Assembly: GCF_944387275.1 (NCBI RefSeq)
Contig: NZ_CALXEG010000020.1
Coordinates: 1-51,278 of the forward strand
Reading direction: 5' to 3'
DNA length: 51,278 bases
Source: an uncultured Pseudoflavonifractor sp.
GTDB taxonomy: Bacteria > Bacillota > Clostridia > Oscillospirales > Oscillospiraceae
The notes beneath the pieces were generated by a model. That model had not been told where the DNA came from. It did not search any database and worked only from the letters and a program-made list of their open reading frames with translations. Shown one piece after another: positions 42,645 to 51,278 of the stretch. The number at the start of each line of letters is the position of its first letter. Position 1 is the stretch's first letter. Both the position numbers and the translations under genes were made by a program.

Positions 42645-44720
42645 TTATACGTAGAACAGCAGGTCCCGGTAGGTGGGGAAGGGCCAGTGGGCGCGGTCCA
42701 CGATCAGCTCCAGCTGGTCGGCGATGGCGCGGGCGGCCTCCATGGCGGGGAGGACGGTCTCGGCGCAGTAGCGGGCGCTCTCCTTGACACCGTCGGGCAC
42801 AGCGGCCACGGTGGCCTCCAGGGCGTCGGTGCGGTCCATCAGGGCGCTGGTCTTGTTGGTGATGGAGCGGACCAGAGCGATCTCGCCCTCGGCGGAGACG
42901 CCCAGGGAGCTCTTTACCGCCGCGCCGTCGGCCACCTGGCCGGAGTAGGAGATGCAGGCGGGGATGATCTGCTTGCGCAGGATGTCCAGAGAGGTCTTGG
43001 CCTCGATGAGGATGGTCTTGGCATACTCCTCCTGGGCGATCTCCTGACGGGAGTGGATCTCCTCCAGGGTGTAGATGCCCTGGGAGGTGAAGAGGGCCAC
43101 GTTCTTCTCGTCGTCAAAGTGCTCCAGGGCCTCGGGGGTGTTGTGCAGGTTCATCAGGCCCCGGCGGGCGGCCTCCTCGGGCCAGTCGACGCCGTAGCCG
43201 TTGCCGTTGAAGAGGATGCGGCTGTGGGCGGAGAGCTCCCGGCGGACCAGGGCAGAGAGGGCGGCGTCAAAGTCCTCGGCCTTTTCCAGCTCGTCGGCGT
43301 AGAGCTGCAGGGACTCGGCCACCGCGCAGTTGAGCATCACGTTGGGGCAGGCGATGTTGAAGGAGGAGCCGGGCATACGGAACTCGAACTTGTTGCCGGT
43401 GAAGGCGAAGGGGGAGGTGCGGTTCCGGTCGGAGTTGTCCAGGGGGATGGGGGGCAGGGCGGTGACGCCGATGTCCATGCTGCCAGGGGCGGCGTCGCTG
43501 TGGCCCACGCCCTGGATGAGGGCGTCCACCACCTCGGACAGCTCATCGCCCACGTAGACGGACACGATGGCCGGAGGCGCCTCGTTGCCGCCCAGGCGGT
43601 GGTCGTTGCCCGCGCTGGCCACGGAGATACGCAGCAGATCCTGGTAATTATCCACGGCGCGGATGACGGCGGTCAGGAACAGAAGGAACTGGGCGTTGTC
43701 CATGGGGGTCTTGCCGGGGTCCAGCAGGTTCTCGCCGGTGTCGGTGGACAGGGCCCAGTTGTTGTGCTTGCCGGAGCCGTTGACGCCTTCAAAGGGCTTC
43801 TCATGGAGCAGGCAGACGAAGCCGTGGCGGTCGGCCACCTTCTTCATCACCTCCATGGTCAGCTGGTTCTGGTCGGTGGCCAGGTTGGCGGTGGTGAAGA
43901 TGGGGGCCATCTCATGCTGGCTGGGGGCGACCTCGTTGTGCTCGGTCTTGGCGTAGATGCCCAGCTTCCACAGCTCCTCGTCCAGGTCGGCCATAAAGGC
44001 CTTGACGCGGGGCCGGATGGAGCCGAAGTAGTGGTCCTCCATCTCCTGGCCCTTGGGGGCGGGGGCGCCGAACAGGGTGCGGCCGGTGAGGATCAGGTCG
44101 GGGCGCTTGGCGTAGTCGGCCTTGTCGATGAGGAAGTACTCCTGCTCAGGGCCCACGGTGGCGGTGACCCGGCGGACCTCCTTGCCGAACAGGCGGAGCA
44201 CCCGCACGGCCTCACGGCTAAGCACGTCCATGGAGCGGAGCAGGGGGGTCTTCTTGTCCAGGATCTCGCCCCGGTAGGAGCAGAAGGCGGTGGGGATGCA
44301 CAGGGTGTCGTCCTTGATGAAGGCGTAGGAGGTGGGGTCCCAGGCGGTGTAGCCTCTGGCCTCAAAGGTGGCGCGCAGGCCGCCGGAGGGGAAGGAGGAG
44401 GCGTCGGGCTCGCCCTTGATCAGCTCCTTGCCGGAGAACTCCATGATGCCGGTGCCGTCCCCGCAGGGGGAGAGGAAGGCGTCGTGCTTCTCAGCGGTGA
44501 CGCCGGTCATGGGCTGGAACCAATGGGTGAAGTGGGTAGCGCCCTTCTCCACGGCCCAGTCCTTCATGGCGGAGGCCACCACGTCGGCCACCGCCGGGTC
44601 CAGGGCCTTGCCCTCCTTGATGGTGCGGCACAGGGCACGGTAGGCGTCCTTGGTCAGACGCTCTTTCATCACGGACTCGTTGAACACCATGCTGCCAAAC
44701 AGCTCGGGAATCTTCTTCAT
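42645..44720 (-). CDS. glnN: Glutamine synthetase type III
   Basis: 691 residues, the usual length for GSIII. Makes glutamine from glutamate, ammonia and ATP in the cytosol. Type III features: the N-terminus [22 protein letters not shown], the block [30 protein letters not shown] (metal ligands), [18 protein letters not shown], the long [19 protein letters not shown] flap, and [21 protein letters not shown] at 44720 follows AAGGAGTGAGCG. A longer open frame up to 45545 is out of phase with gltB, overlaps its 3' end and was rejected. It follows gltB, separated by a hairpin, so the two form an ammonia-assimilation pair. Confidence 0.95.
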   Translation of the reverse strand: MKKIPELFGSMVFNESVMKERLTKDAYRALCRTIKEGKALDPAVADVVASAMKDWAVEKGATHFTHWFQPMTGVTAEKHDAFLSPCGDGTGIMEFSGKELIKGEPDASSFPSGGLRATFEARGYTAWDPTSYAFIKDDTLCIPTAFCSYRGEILDKKTPLLRSMDVLSREAVRVLRLFGKEVRRVTATVGPEQEYFLIDKADYAKRPDLILTGRTLFGAPAPKGQEMEDHYFGSIRPRVKAFMADLDEELWKLGIYAKTEHNEVAPSQHEMAPIFTTANLATDQNQLTMEVMKKVADRHGFVCLLHEKPFEGVNGSGKHNNWALSTDTGENLLDPGKTPMDNAQFLLFLTAVIRAVDNYQDLLRISVASAGNDHRLGGNEAPPAIVSVYVGDELSEVVDALIQGVGHSDAAPGSMDIGVTALPPIPLDNSDRNRTSPFAFTGNKFEFRMPGSSFNIACPNVMLNCAVAESLQLYADELEKAEDFDAALSALVRRELSAHSRILFNGNGYGVDWPEEAARRGLMNLHNTPEALEHFDDEKNVALFTSQGIYTLEEIHSRQEIAQEEYAKTILIEAKTSLDILRKQIIPACISYSGQVADGAAVKSSLGVSAEGEIALVRSITNKTSALMDRTDALEATVAAVPDGVKESARYCAETVLPAMEAARAIADQLELIVDRAHWPFPTYRDLLFYV

Positions 44721-44771
44721 AACGCTCACTCCTTGAATTGATACCTTGGAATTGTGCAGAAATTTATGTAA

Positions 44772-44804
44772 AAGGACGCTGCGGCAGGTGCCGCAGCGCC
44801 TTTG
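44772..44804 (-). terminator. Hairpin between gltB and glnN
   Basis: A stem of about 13 bp (44772-44786 with 44791-44804, one bulged A) followed on the minus strand by TTTTA. Likely a partial terminator that sets the gltB to glnN ratio; the 125-nt gap gives glnN room for its own promoter. Confidence 0.6.
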
Positions 44805-44845
44805 CTGCCATGTTATGGGGGGATGAAAGACTGGGGTACGGGCCG

Positions 44846-47800
44846 TCAATGGCCCATTCCGGCGCCCTTGCCGGTGCTGGCGTAGAAGGCCTCCACCTCG
44901 GCCTCCTCCCTGGACAGTCCCTTCTCCTCGTACTGGGCAATGGTGTGGAGCATCCGGTCGTAGTCCCGGGGGAGAATCTTCTTGAACAGGGGGAGGTAGT
45001 GGTCGAAGTCGGCCAGAATGAGCTTGGCCTTGGGAGAACCGGTGGCCGCTGCGTGGGCCTGGATCAGGGAGCGCAGCTCCTCGGCGTCGTGCCGTTCCTT
45101 TACCGGGTCCATGGACACCAGCTCTTTGTTGATGCGCAGGTACAGGTCCCGCTTCTCGTCCAGCACGTAGGCCACGCCGCCGCTCATACCGGCGGCGAAG
45201 TTCTTGCCAGTGGGGCCCAGGATGACCACACGGCCGCCGGTCATGTACTCGCAGCCGTGGTCTCCCACGCCTTCCACCACCGCGGTGGCGCCCGAGTTGC
45301 GCACGCAGAACCGCTCGCCGGCCACGCCGTTGAGGAAGGCCTTGCCGCTGGTGGCGCCGTACAGCGCCACATTGCCCACCAGAATGTTCTCCGACGGGTC
45401 GAACCGGCTGCCTCTGGGGGGATAGACCACCAGCTTGCCGCCGGACAGGCCCTTGCCCAGGTAGTCGTTGGCGTCGCCCTCCAGCTCCAGGGTCACGCCG
45501 GCGGGGAGGAACGCGCCGAAGGACTGGCCGCCGCCGCCGCTGCACCGGATGAGGAAGGTGTCCTCGGGGAGGCTGTTGCCGTGGAGCCGGGTGATGTCGG
45601 AGCCCAGGATGGTGCCCACGGCCCGGTCGGTGGAGGACACCGGCAGGGACAGCCGTGTGGGCTTGCCCTCATACAGGGCCTCGCCCAGGGTGGGCTCCAG
45701 GATCTTCAGGTCCACGGTGTTCTCCAGGTGGAAGTCGTAGATATCCGCGGGGTTGAACCGCTGGCCCGGCTGGCCCGCATAGGGGTTGTGAAGGATGGCG
45801 GACAGGTCCACGGTGGCGGCCCGGGGGTTGGCCGCGGGGGTGCGGACGGCCAGCAGGTCGCTGCGGCCAACCAGCTCATCCACAGTGCGGACGCCCAGCT
45901 TTGCCATGTACTCCCGCAGCTCCTGGGCGATGAACCGCATAAAGTTCACCACATACTCGGCCTTGCCCTTGAACCGCTTGCGCAGCTCCGGGTTCTGGGT
46001 GGCCACGCCCACGGGGCAGGTGTCCAGGTTGCACACCCGCATCATCACGCAGCCCAGGGCCACCAGGGGGGCGGTGGCGAAGCCGAATTCCTCGGCGCCC
46101 AGCATACAGGCGATGGCCACGTCACGGCCGGACATGAGCTTGCCGTCCACCTCCAGCATGACCCGGGTGCGCAGGCCGTTCTGGATCAGGGTCTGGTGGG
46201 CCTCGGAGAGGCCCAGCTCCCAGGGCAGGCCCGCGTTGTGGATGGAGGTGCGGGCCGCGGCGCCGGTGCCGCCGTCATAGCCGGAGATGAGCACCACCTG
46301 GGCGCCGGCCTTGGCCACGCCGGCCGCCACGGTGCCCACGCCCGCCTCGCTGACCAGCTTCACCGAGATGCTGGCCTGGCGGTTGGCGCACTTCAGGTCA
46401 TAGATCAGCTGGGCCAGGTCCTCGATGGAGTAGATGTCGTGGTGGGGCGGGGGGGAGATCAGGGTGACGCCCGGGGTGGAGTGGCGGCACTTGGCGATCC
46501 AGGGGTACACCTTTCCGGCGGGCAGGTGTCCGCCCTCGCCGGGCTTGGCGCCCTGGGCCATTTTGATCTGGATCTCCTTGGCGCTGACCAGATACTCGCT
46601 GGTGACGCCGAACCGGCCGGAGGCCACCTGCTTGATGGCGGAGTTGCGCTCCGGGTCGCGGAGCCGGTCGGGCTCCTCGCCGCCCTCGCCGGAGTTGGAC
46701 TTGCCGCCCAGCAGGTTCATGGCCCGGGCCAGGCACTCGTGGGCCTCCTGAGAGATGGAGCCGTAGCTCATGGCGCCGGTCTTGAACCGCTTGACGATGG
46801 AGTCCACACTCTCCACCTCGTCCAGGGGGAGGGGCTGGGCGGCGTATTGGAACTCCATCAGTCCCCGGAGTGTGTGGGGCCTGGTCTCGTCGTCCACCAT
46901 GGCGGTGTACTGCTTGAAGACCTCGTAGTTGCCCTCATGGGTGGCCTGACGCAGCAGGCGGATAGTCTGGGGATTGAAGAGGTGGTCCTCGCCGTCTCCG
47001 GGGCGCTTGGGGGAGGCGGGCTCCTCCTCGGGGGGAGCCTCAAAGGCCTTGGAGTGGTTCCGGTCCACCATGGCGCCCATCTCCTCCAGCCCGATGCCGC
47101 CCACCCGGGAGACCGTGTTGGTGAAGTGGCGGTCGATGACGTCCTTCCGGATGCCCACCGCCTCAAAGATCTGGGCGGACTCATAGGACTGGAGGGTGGA
47201 GATGCCCATCTTGGCGGCGATCTTCACGATGCCGTGGAGCACGGCGGAGTTGTAGTCGGCCACGGCGGAGTGGAACTCCTTGTCCAGCTTGCCCGACTCG
47301 ATGAGGTCCACGATGGTCTCCTCCACCAGGTAGGGGTTCACCGCCCGGGCGCCGTAGCCCAGCAGGGTGGCGAAGTGGTGGACGTCACGGGGCTCGCCGG
47401 TCTCCACCAGGATGGACACGGCGGTCCGCTTCTTGGTGCGGATCAGGTGCTGCTCGATGGAGGACACGGCCAGCAGGGAGGGGATGGCCACGTGGTTTTC
47501 GTCCACGCCCCGGTCGGACAGCACAATGACGTTGGCGCCCTCCCGCCAGGCCCGGTCCACCAACAGGGCCAGGTGGTCCAGAGCCTGCGCCAGGGAGGTG
47601 TTTTTATAGTAGAGCATGGACACGGTCTCCACCCGGAAGCCGGGCTGATCCATGGCCTTGATCTTCATCATATCGGTGGAGGTGAGGATGGGGTTGTGGA
47701 TCTGGAGGACCCGGCAGTTGTCGGCGTTCTCCTGGAGCAGGTTGCCGTCGTCGCCCACATACACGGTGGTGTCGGTGACCACTTCCTCCCGGATGGCGTC

Positions 47801-49369
47801 GATGGGCGGGTTGGTCACCTGGGCGAAGAGCTGCTTGAAGTAGCTGAACAGGGGCTGGTCTTTGGGATCCAGCACAGCCAGGGGAATGTCCACGCCCATG
47901 GCGGCAGTGGGCTCCACCCCGGTCTCCGCCATGGGGAGGATGGTGCTGGTGATGTCCTCGTTGGTGTAGCCGAAGGCGGTGCGCAGCCGGACTAGGTCCT
48001 GGTGGCTGCGCCGCTCCACCCGGCGGTTGGGGATGGGCAGGTCCCGCAGGTGGATCAGGTTCCGGTCCAGCCACTCGCCGTAGGGCTGGCGGGCGGCATA
48101 GGTCTCCTTCAGCTCGTGGTCGGAGATGATGCGGCCCTGGACCGTGTCCACCAGCAGCATCCGTCCGGGCTGAAGCCGGTCCTTGCGGACGATCTCCATG
48201 TCGGGCAGATCCAGCACGCCCACCTCGGAGGAGAGGATGAGCCGTCCGTCGTCGGTCAGGTAGTACCGGGAGGGCCGCAGGCCGTTCCGGTCCAGTACCG
48301 CGCCCACCACGTCGCCGTCGGAGAAGAGAATGGAGGCCGGGCCGTCCCAGGGCTCCATCAGGGTGGCGTAGTAGCGGTACAGGTCCCGGCGGGCCCGGGA
48401 GATGTTCCGGTCCTCACGCCAAGGCTCGGGGATGGCCACCATCACCGCCAGCGGCAGGTCCATGCCCGCCATCATCATGAACTCCAGGGTGTTGTCCAGC
48501 ATGGAGGAGTCGGAGCCGGAGGCGTCGATCACCGGCAGCACCTTGTCCATGTCCCCGGCCAGCAGGGGGGTGTACATGGTCTCCTCCCGGGCCAGCATAC
48601 GGTCGGCGTTGCCCCGGATGGTGTTGATCTCGCCGTTGTGGGCCATGAGCCGGTTGGGGTGGGCCCGCTCCCAGGAGGGGTTTGTATTGGTGGAGAAGCG
48701 GGAGTGGACGATGGCGATGGCGGACTCGTACTCCTCGCTCTGGAGGTCGGGGTAGAACCGGCGGAGCTGGTGGACCAGGAACATGCCCTTGTAGACGATG
48801 GTGCGGCTGGACAGGGAGGGCACGTAGGTGCTGCCGTTGGAGTGTTCGAACACCCGGCGCACCAGGTAGAGCTTCCGGTCGAAGGGAAGGCCGGTGGGCA
48901 GGTCGGCAGGCTTGCCGATAAAGGCCTGCTCGATATAGGGCATCTTGGCCAGGGCCTTCTGGCCCAGAATCTCGGGACAGACCGGCACTTTCCGCCAGCC
49001 CAGGAAGGTGAGCCCCTCGCGGGCGGTGAGCAGCTCAAACATCTTCTTGGCGCGGCGGCGGACGTTCTCGTCCTGGGGGAAGAAGAACATGCCTACGCCG
49101 TACTCTCTGGGGCCGGGGAGGAAGATGCCCACGTCCCGGGCGGCGTTGACGAAGAACCGGTGGGAGATCTGGAGCAGGATGCCCACGCCGTCGCCGGTCT
49201 CACCGGTGGCGTCCTTACCGGCCCGGTGCTCCAGCTTCTCGACGATCTTCAGCGCGTCGTCCACCGTCCGGTGGCTGGGCCGGCCGTGGATGTCCACTAC
49301 AGTGCCGATGCCGCAGCTGTCATGTTCAAAAGAGGGGGAGTAGAGCCCCCGCTGTCGTTTGGTTTTCAT
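44846..49369 (-). CDS. gltB: Glutamate synthase large subunit
   Basis: 1507 residues; transfers the amide of glutamine to 2-oxoglutarate, giving two glutamates. N-terminal class II amidotransferase domain with Cys19 (HDSCGIGTV), exposed after removal of a propeptide. Central domain, then the FMN-binding synthase domain with [22 protein letters not shown] and the 3Fe-4S cysteines in [17 protein letters not shown]. The GXGXG beta-helix domain follows near the C-terminus ([34 protein letters not shown]). ATG at 49369 follows GGAAAGGGGC. No gltD-like small subunit is next to it. Control: consensus promoter and early terminator in the leader (49468-49563). Confidence 0.96.
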   Translation of the reverse strand: MKTKRQRGLYSPSFEHDSCGIGTVVDIHGRPSHRTVDDALKIVEKLEHRAGKDATGETGDGVGILLQISHRFFVNAARDVGIFLPGPREYGVGMFFFPQDENVRRRAKKMFELLTAREGLTFLGWRKVPVCPEILGQKALAKMPYIEQAFIGKPADLPTGLPFDRKLYLVRRVFEHSNGSTYVPSLSSRTIVYKGMFLVHQLRRFYPDLQSEEYESAIAIVHSRFSTNTNPSWERAHPNRLMAHNGEINTIRGNADRMLAREETMYTPLLAGDMDKVLPVIDASGSDSSMLDNTLEFMMMAGMDLPLAVMVAIPEPWREDRNISRARRDLYRYYATLMEPWDGPASILFSDGDVVGAVLDRNGLRPSRYYLTDDGRLILSSEVGVLDLPDMEIVRKDRLQPGRMLLVDTVQGRIISDHELKETYAARQPYGEWLDRNLIHLRDLPIPNRRVERRSHQDLVRLRTAFGYTNEDITSTILPMAETGVEPTAAMGVDIPLAVLDPKDQPLFSYFKQLFAQVTNPPIDAIREEVVTDTTVYVGDDGNLLQENADNCRVLQIHNPILTSTDMMKIKAMDQPGFRVETVSMLYYKNTSLAQALDHLALLVDRAWREGANVIVLSDRGVDENHVAIPSLLAVSSIEQHLIRTKKRTAVSILVETGEPRDVHHFATLLGYGARAVNPYLVEETIVDLIESGKLDKEFHSAVADYNSAVLHGIVKIAAKMGISTLQSYESAQIFEAVGIRKDVIDRHFTNTVSRVGGIGLEEMGAMVDRNHSKAFEAPPEEEPASPKRPGDGEDHLFNPQTIRLLRQATHEGNYEVFKQYTAMVDDETRPHTLRGLMEFQYAAQPLPLDEVESVDSIVKRFKTGAMSYGSISQEAHECLARAMNLLGGKSNSGEGGEEPDRLRDPERNSAIKQVASGRFGVTSEYLVSAKEIQIKMAQGAKPGEGGHLPAGKVYPWIAKCRHSTPGVTLISPPPHHDIYSIEDLAQLIYDLKCANRQASISVKLVSEAGVGTVAAGVAKAGAQVVLISGYDGGTGAAARTSIHNAGLPWELGLSEAHQTLIQNGLRTRVMLEVDGKLMSGRDVAIACMLGAEEFGFATAPLVALGCVMMRVCNLDTCPVGVATQNPELRKRFKGKAEYVVNFMRFIAQELREYMAKLGVRTVDELVGRSDLLAVRTPAANPRAATVDLSAILHNPYAGQPGQRFNPADIYDFHLENTVDLKILEPTLGEALYEGKPTRLSLPVSSTDRAVGTILGSDITRLHGNSLPEDTFLIRCSGGGGQSFGAFLPAGVTLELEGDANDYLGKGLSGGKLVVYPPRGSRFDPSENILVGNVALYGATSGKAFLNGVAGERFCVRNSGATAVVEGVGDHGCEYMTGGRVVILGPTGKNFAAGMSGGVAYVLDEKRDLYLRINKELVSMDPVKERHDAEELRSLIQAHAAATGSPKAKLILADFDHYLPLFKKILPRDYDRMLHTIAQYEEKGLSREEAEVEAFYASTGKGAGMGH

Positions 49370-49384
49370 CGTGGTTGCCCCTTT

Positions 49385-49444
49385 CCGGGCGGACCGGGGA
49401 GTATCCTCCGGCGCCGCGCAAGGCGTGTCCGGCCGGGCGGACCG
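49385..49444. repeat. 12-bp direct repeats in the gltB leader
   Basis: CCGGGCGGACCG occurs at 49385-49396 and 49433-49444, flanking a GC-rich segment that can fold. It lies between the leader terminator and the gltB ribosome site. Confidence 0.5.
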
Positions 49445-49467
49445 ATCACACCTGCCGCAATTGGCCG

Positions 49468-49518
49468 AAAATAGAAAAACGAAGATGCTCCGCCCATGGG
49501 GGTCGGAACACCTTCGTT
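49468..49518 (-). promoter_or_regulatory. gltB leader terminator (probable attenuator)
   Basis: A 15-bp stem (49478-49492 with 49504-49518), two of its pairs G-U, with an inner CCC/GGG stem. On the minus strand it is followed by TTTTTCTATTTT. It begins about 10 nt after the predicted start of transcription and about 100 nt before gltB, so it must be bypassed for gltB to be expressed. The 5' arm can also form a short GAAC/GUUC hairpin with a 6-nt loop that excludes the terminator. The effector is unknown. Confidence 0.65.
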
Positions 49519-49534
49519 CTCAACTGATAGCGTA

Positions 49535-49563
49535 AGTATAGGAGCTGAAAAGGCATTTGTCAA
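49535..49563 (-). promoter_or_regulatory. gltB promoter
   Basis: On the minus strand TTGACA (49558-49563), 17 nt, TATACT (49535-49540). It is the best consensus promoter in the window. The spacer 49564-49638 up to the next gene also holds a GC-rich inverted repeat near 49605-49632. Confidence 0.85.
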
Positions 49564-49604
49564 GAGGAAATTTTCGCAGGCCGGACATTTGTCCCGGAGA
49601 GAAG

Positions 49605-49632
49605 GAGCCGGAGGACAGCGCCTCCGGCTCCC
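49605..49632 (-). terminator. Terminator-like hairpin after the rhomboid-like gene
   Basis: GGAGCCGGAGG at 49605-49615 pairs with CCTCCGGCTCC at 49621-49631, an 11-bp perfect stem just after the rhomboid-like stop (49639). No clear T run follows. Confidence 0.6.
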
Positions 49633-49638
49633 GGTCGA

Positions 49639-50529
49639 TCACTCAATATGGACATGGTTGTGGATATGCTCGGAGCAGTAGCAGTAGTAGCCGTTGCATT
49701 TGGAGCAGTAGCGGAACTCCTCGTCGGGGTAGTCGGTGTCGGTCTTGCCGCAGACAGCACACTTGTGGATATACCCCTTCTGCTGCTGGGCGTGGCGGGT
49801 GGCCTGCTTGAAGTTGATGGTCTGGCGGGAGGTCTGGTGCTTGGCCCGCCCAATGGTGCGGGTGAAGAACCCGGCGATGTCTGACCAGAAGAAGAGCAGG
49901 TAGTTGAGCATGGCCACCAGAGGCGGGATGACCATCACCAGCATGAAGGGCCCGTACATCACGGTGTACGCCAGTCCCTTGCCGATGCCGAAGAGGAAGA
50001 GAGCCGCGTCAAACCAGGCCAGCCACTTGGACTTCAGGGGGATGACAAAAAAGAGCAGGATGGTCAGATCGGGGAACAGGGTGGCCATGGAGAAGAAGAG
50101 GGACATGTTCAGATACTCCGCGCCGGCCAGGGTGGGGAGGGGAGTGGTGAAGCCGCCCAGGAACAGGGCCAGGATCAGCCCGGCCAGGATGTTCATCAGC
50201 ACACCGGTGCCGTAGAACACGGTGAATTTGGTGGAGCCCCACTCCCGCTCCACCGCGCTGCCGATCCACCAGTACATGTACAACGAGAGGATAAACAGGA
50301 GGGGGTTGTCGTCCAGGGGGATAAAGATAAAGGTGATGAGCCGCCACACCTGGCCGCGGATAATGTAATAGGGGCTGAAGGCCAGATAATTGGAGATGGG
50401 GAAGGGGCCGAACTGGTCCAGAACATAGACGATGGCGGTACCGATGACAATGTACATCATCAGGTTGGGGATGGCCAGCCTGGGATGCTTCCGGCAAAAG
50501 CGGTCAAACCAGCTGTCGATGGAGCGCAA
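49639..50529 (-). CDS. Rhomboid-fold membrane protein without catalytic motif, with C-terminal zinc ribbon
   Basis: 296 residues. About six membrane helices. WRLITFIFIP is the conserved rhomboid L1 motif and WWIGSAVEREWGSTKF the following turn. The catalytic GxSG is absent: the matching stretch reads AEYLNMSLFFSMATLFPDL, and I see no catalytic histidine in the last helix. This makes it a rhomboid pseudoprotease of Derlin-like type (inference). The cytosolic tail has CAVC, CSKC and CYC clusters with histidines (HIHNHVHIE), a likely zinc ribbon. The start is TTG at 50529: AGGAGG lies at 50537-50542. An ATG at 50547 would put that ribosome site inside the gene. Transcribed divergently from ahcY. 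Confidence 0.8.
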   Translation of the reverse strand: MRSIDSWFDRFCRKHPRLAIPNLMMYIVIGTAIVYVLDQFGPFPISNYLAFSPYYIIRGQVWRLITFIFIPLDDNPLLFILSLYMYWWIGSAVEREWGSTKFTVFYGTGVLMNILAGLILALFLGGFTTPLPTLAGAEYLNMSLFFSMATLFPDLTILLFFVIPLKSKWLAWFDAALFLFGIGKGLAYTVMYGPFMLVMVIPPLVAMLNYLLFFWSDIAGFFTRTIGRAKHQTSRQTINFKQATRHAQQQKGYIHKCAVCGKTDTDYPDEEFRYCSKCNGYYCYCSEHIHNHVHIE

Positions 50530-50683
50530 GGCAAATCCTCCTAACAATCAGATTGTGTTGTGCATCATTCTACCCGCTTTTCTTAGTAAAGTAAATAAAA
50601 AATCTGTGAACATTCTTCCGCCCGGCGGAAAAGTATGTTAAACTGAAAAAACCGACAAAACACACCTTGAGGAGGCATACGCC

Positions 50684-51278
50684 ATGAGCGTGGTAAGAGA
50701 TATGTCCCTGGCCGAGTCCGGCCGCAGGAAGATTCAGTGGGTGCGGGACTTTATGCCCGCCCTCAGCGGGATCGAGGCCCGCTTTGAGAAGGAGAAGCCC
50801 TTTGCCGGGCTGCGGGTGACCGTGTCCGTCCACCTGGAGGCCAAGACCGCCAACCTGGGCCTGGTGCTGGCCAAGGGCGGCGCCCAGGTGCGGCTCACCG
50901 GCTCCAACCCCCTGTCCACCCAGGACGACGTGGCCGCCGGTCTTGCCAGTCTGGGGGTGGAGACCTTCGGCATCCACGGCGCCACGGCGGAGGAGTACGA
51001 GGACCATCTGGTCCAGGCCCTGTCCCACAAGCCCCACCTGATCGTGGACGACGGCGGCGACCTGGTCCACCTGCTGGGCGGCAAGCGCTCCGACCTGGCG
51101 GAAAACCTGATCGGCGGCTGCGAGGAGACCACCACCGGCATCCTGCGCCTGCGTGCCCGGGAGCGGGAGGGCATCCTGCCCTGCCCCATGATGGCGGTCA
51201 ACGACGCCAAGGCCAAGCACTACTATGACAACAAGTACGGCACCGGCCAGTCCGTGTGGGACGCCATCATGCACACCA
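50684..51278 (+). CDS. ahcY: Adenosylhomocysteinase, 3' end outside the window
   Basis: 198 residues are visible from ATG 50684 (ribosome site GAGGAGG at 50669-50675) and the frame stays open to the window edge. The product hydrolyses S-adenosylhomocysteine to adenosine and homocysteine in the methyl cycle. Conserved blocks: VRDMSLAESGRRKIQWV, VSVHLEAKTANLGLVL, GSNPLSTQDDVAA, IVDDGGDLVHL, GGCEETTTGILRL and AVNDAKAKHYYDNKYGTGQS, where the lysine and aspartate lie in the catalytic region. The NAD-binding half is beyond the window. The 136-bp leader has a TTCCGC/GCGGAA hairpin and a TAAACT box, but no SAM or SAH riboswitch that I recognise. Confidence 0.95.
   Translation, partial: MSVVRDMSLAESGRRKIQWVRDFMPALSGIEARFEKEKPFAGLRVTVSVHLEAKTANLGLVLAKGGAQVRLTGSNPLSTQDDVAAGLASLGVETFGIHGATAEEYEDHLVQALSHKPHLIVDDGGDLVHLLGGKRSDLAENLIGGCEETTTGILRLRAREREGILPCPMMAVNDAKAKHYYDNKYGTGQSVWDAIMHT

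Noticed and set aside
42645..45545. Extension of the glnN frame to 966 residues
   Set aside because: The extra part overlaps the 3' end of gltB in another frame, is Arg/Gly/Pro-rich and has no homology pattern. ATG 44720 has the ribosome site and the family N-terminus.
49468..49527. Assignment of the gltB leader to the ANTAR dual-hexaloop class
   Set aside because: Only one possible 6-nt loop is present and it lacks the A at position 1. No second hairpin fits between the start site and the terminator.
50530..50547. ATG 50547 as start of the rhomboid-like gene
   Set aside because: The only AGGAGG lies inside this extension, 7 nt before the TTG at 50529.
50548..50683. SAM or SAH riboswitch before ahcY
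   Set aside because: The leader is short and contains only a 6-bp hairpin; no conserved aptamer core is visible.

Overview
The window reads as chromosomal DNA of a GC-rich, gut-type Firmicute, most likely in or near the Oscillospiraceae (the Flavonifractor, Pseudoflavonifractor, Lawsonibacter group). This is an inference from several signs: strong AGGAGG ribosome sites, YesM/YesN-type two-component genes, a type III (GlnN) glutamine synthetase, SLH cell-wall anchoring, a mucin-directed GH101 enzyme and Clostridia-style lipoproteins. No rRNA, tRNA, CRISPR array or intact transposon was seen.

Layout. (1) 1-720: the end of an XRE-type repressor gene and an AT-richer spacer with short direct repeats, abutting the 3' end of guaA. 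This looks like the edge of an integrated element. (2) 719-2260: guaA, with its promoter in the divergent spacer. (3) 2527-9290: a two-gene cassette. The first product is a 1742-residue protein with an SH3/Sm-like barrel, two cold-shock-like segments, a helical/TPR array, a beta-sandwich and a C-terminal STAND-type ATPase. The second is a 510-residue ATPase ending in a Swt1-like HEPN RNase domain with an RNPVMH motif. It resembles an RNA-targeting conflict system and matches no named system I recognise; it is the best candidate for something undescribed. (4) 9354-16282: a MacB-like ABC exporter (ATPase, CARDB-repeat membrane protein, FtsX-type permease) behind an OmpR/EnvZ-type two-component pair.

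(5) 16542-34638: a sugar and mucin block. It holds a YwaF-like membrane protein, mglBAC (galactose/glucose ABC importer), a YesN/YesM pair whose operon also carries two sugar-binding proteins (probably extracytoplasmic sensors), and a 2528-residue SLH-anchored GH101 endo-alpha-N-acetylgalactosaminidase. The GH101 signal peptide is interrupted by an in-frame TAG. GH101 would release Gal-beta-1,3-GalNAc from mucin, and mgl would import galactose-type sugars. (6) 35056-37741: an ECF sigma factor overlapping a membrane-anchored protein that is probably its anti-sigma. (7) 37924-39350: a carbohydrate-binding lipoprotein gene broken by a one-base frameshift.

(8) 39395-49369: a glutamine/purine block, all on the minus strand: gltB, glnN, purF, then an FAD oxidoreductase. 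gltB has a consensus promoter followed at once by a strong leader terminator, so attenuation is likely. guaA and purF at the two ends of the window are both glutamine amidotransferases. (9) 49639-51278: a rhomboid-fold membrane protein without the catalytic serine motif but with a zinc ribbon, and the start of ahcY, which runs off the window.

Because the DNA is GC-rich, many long open frames lie antisense to these genes; they were treated as shadows.
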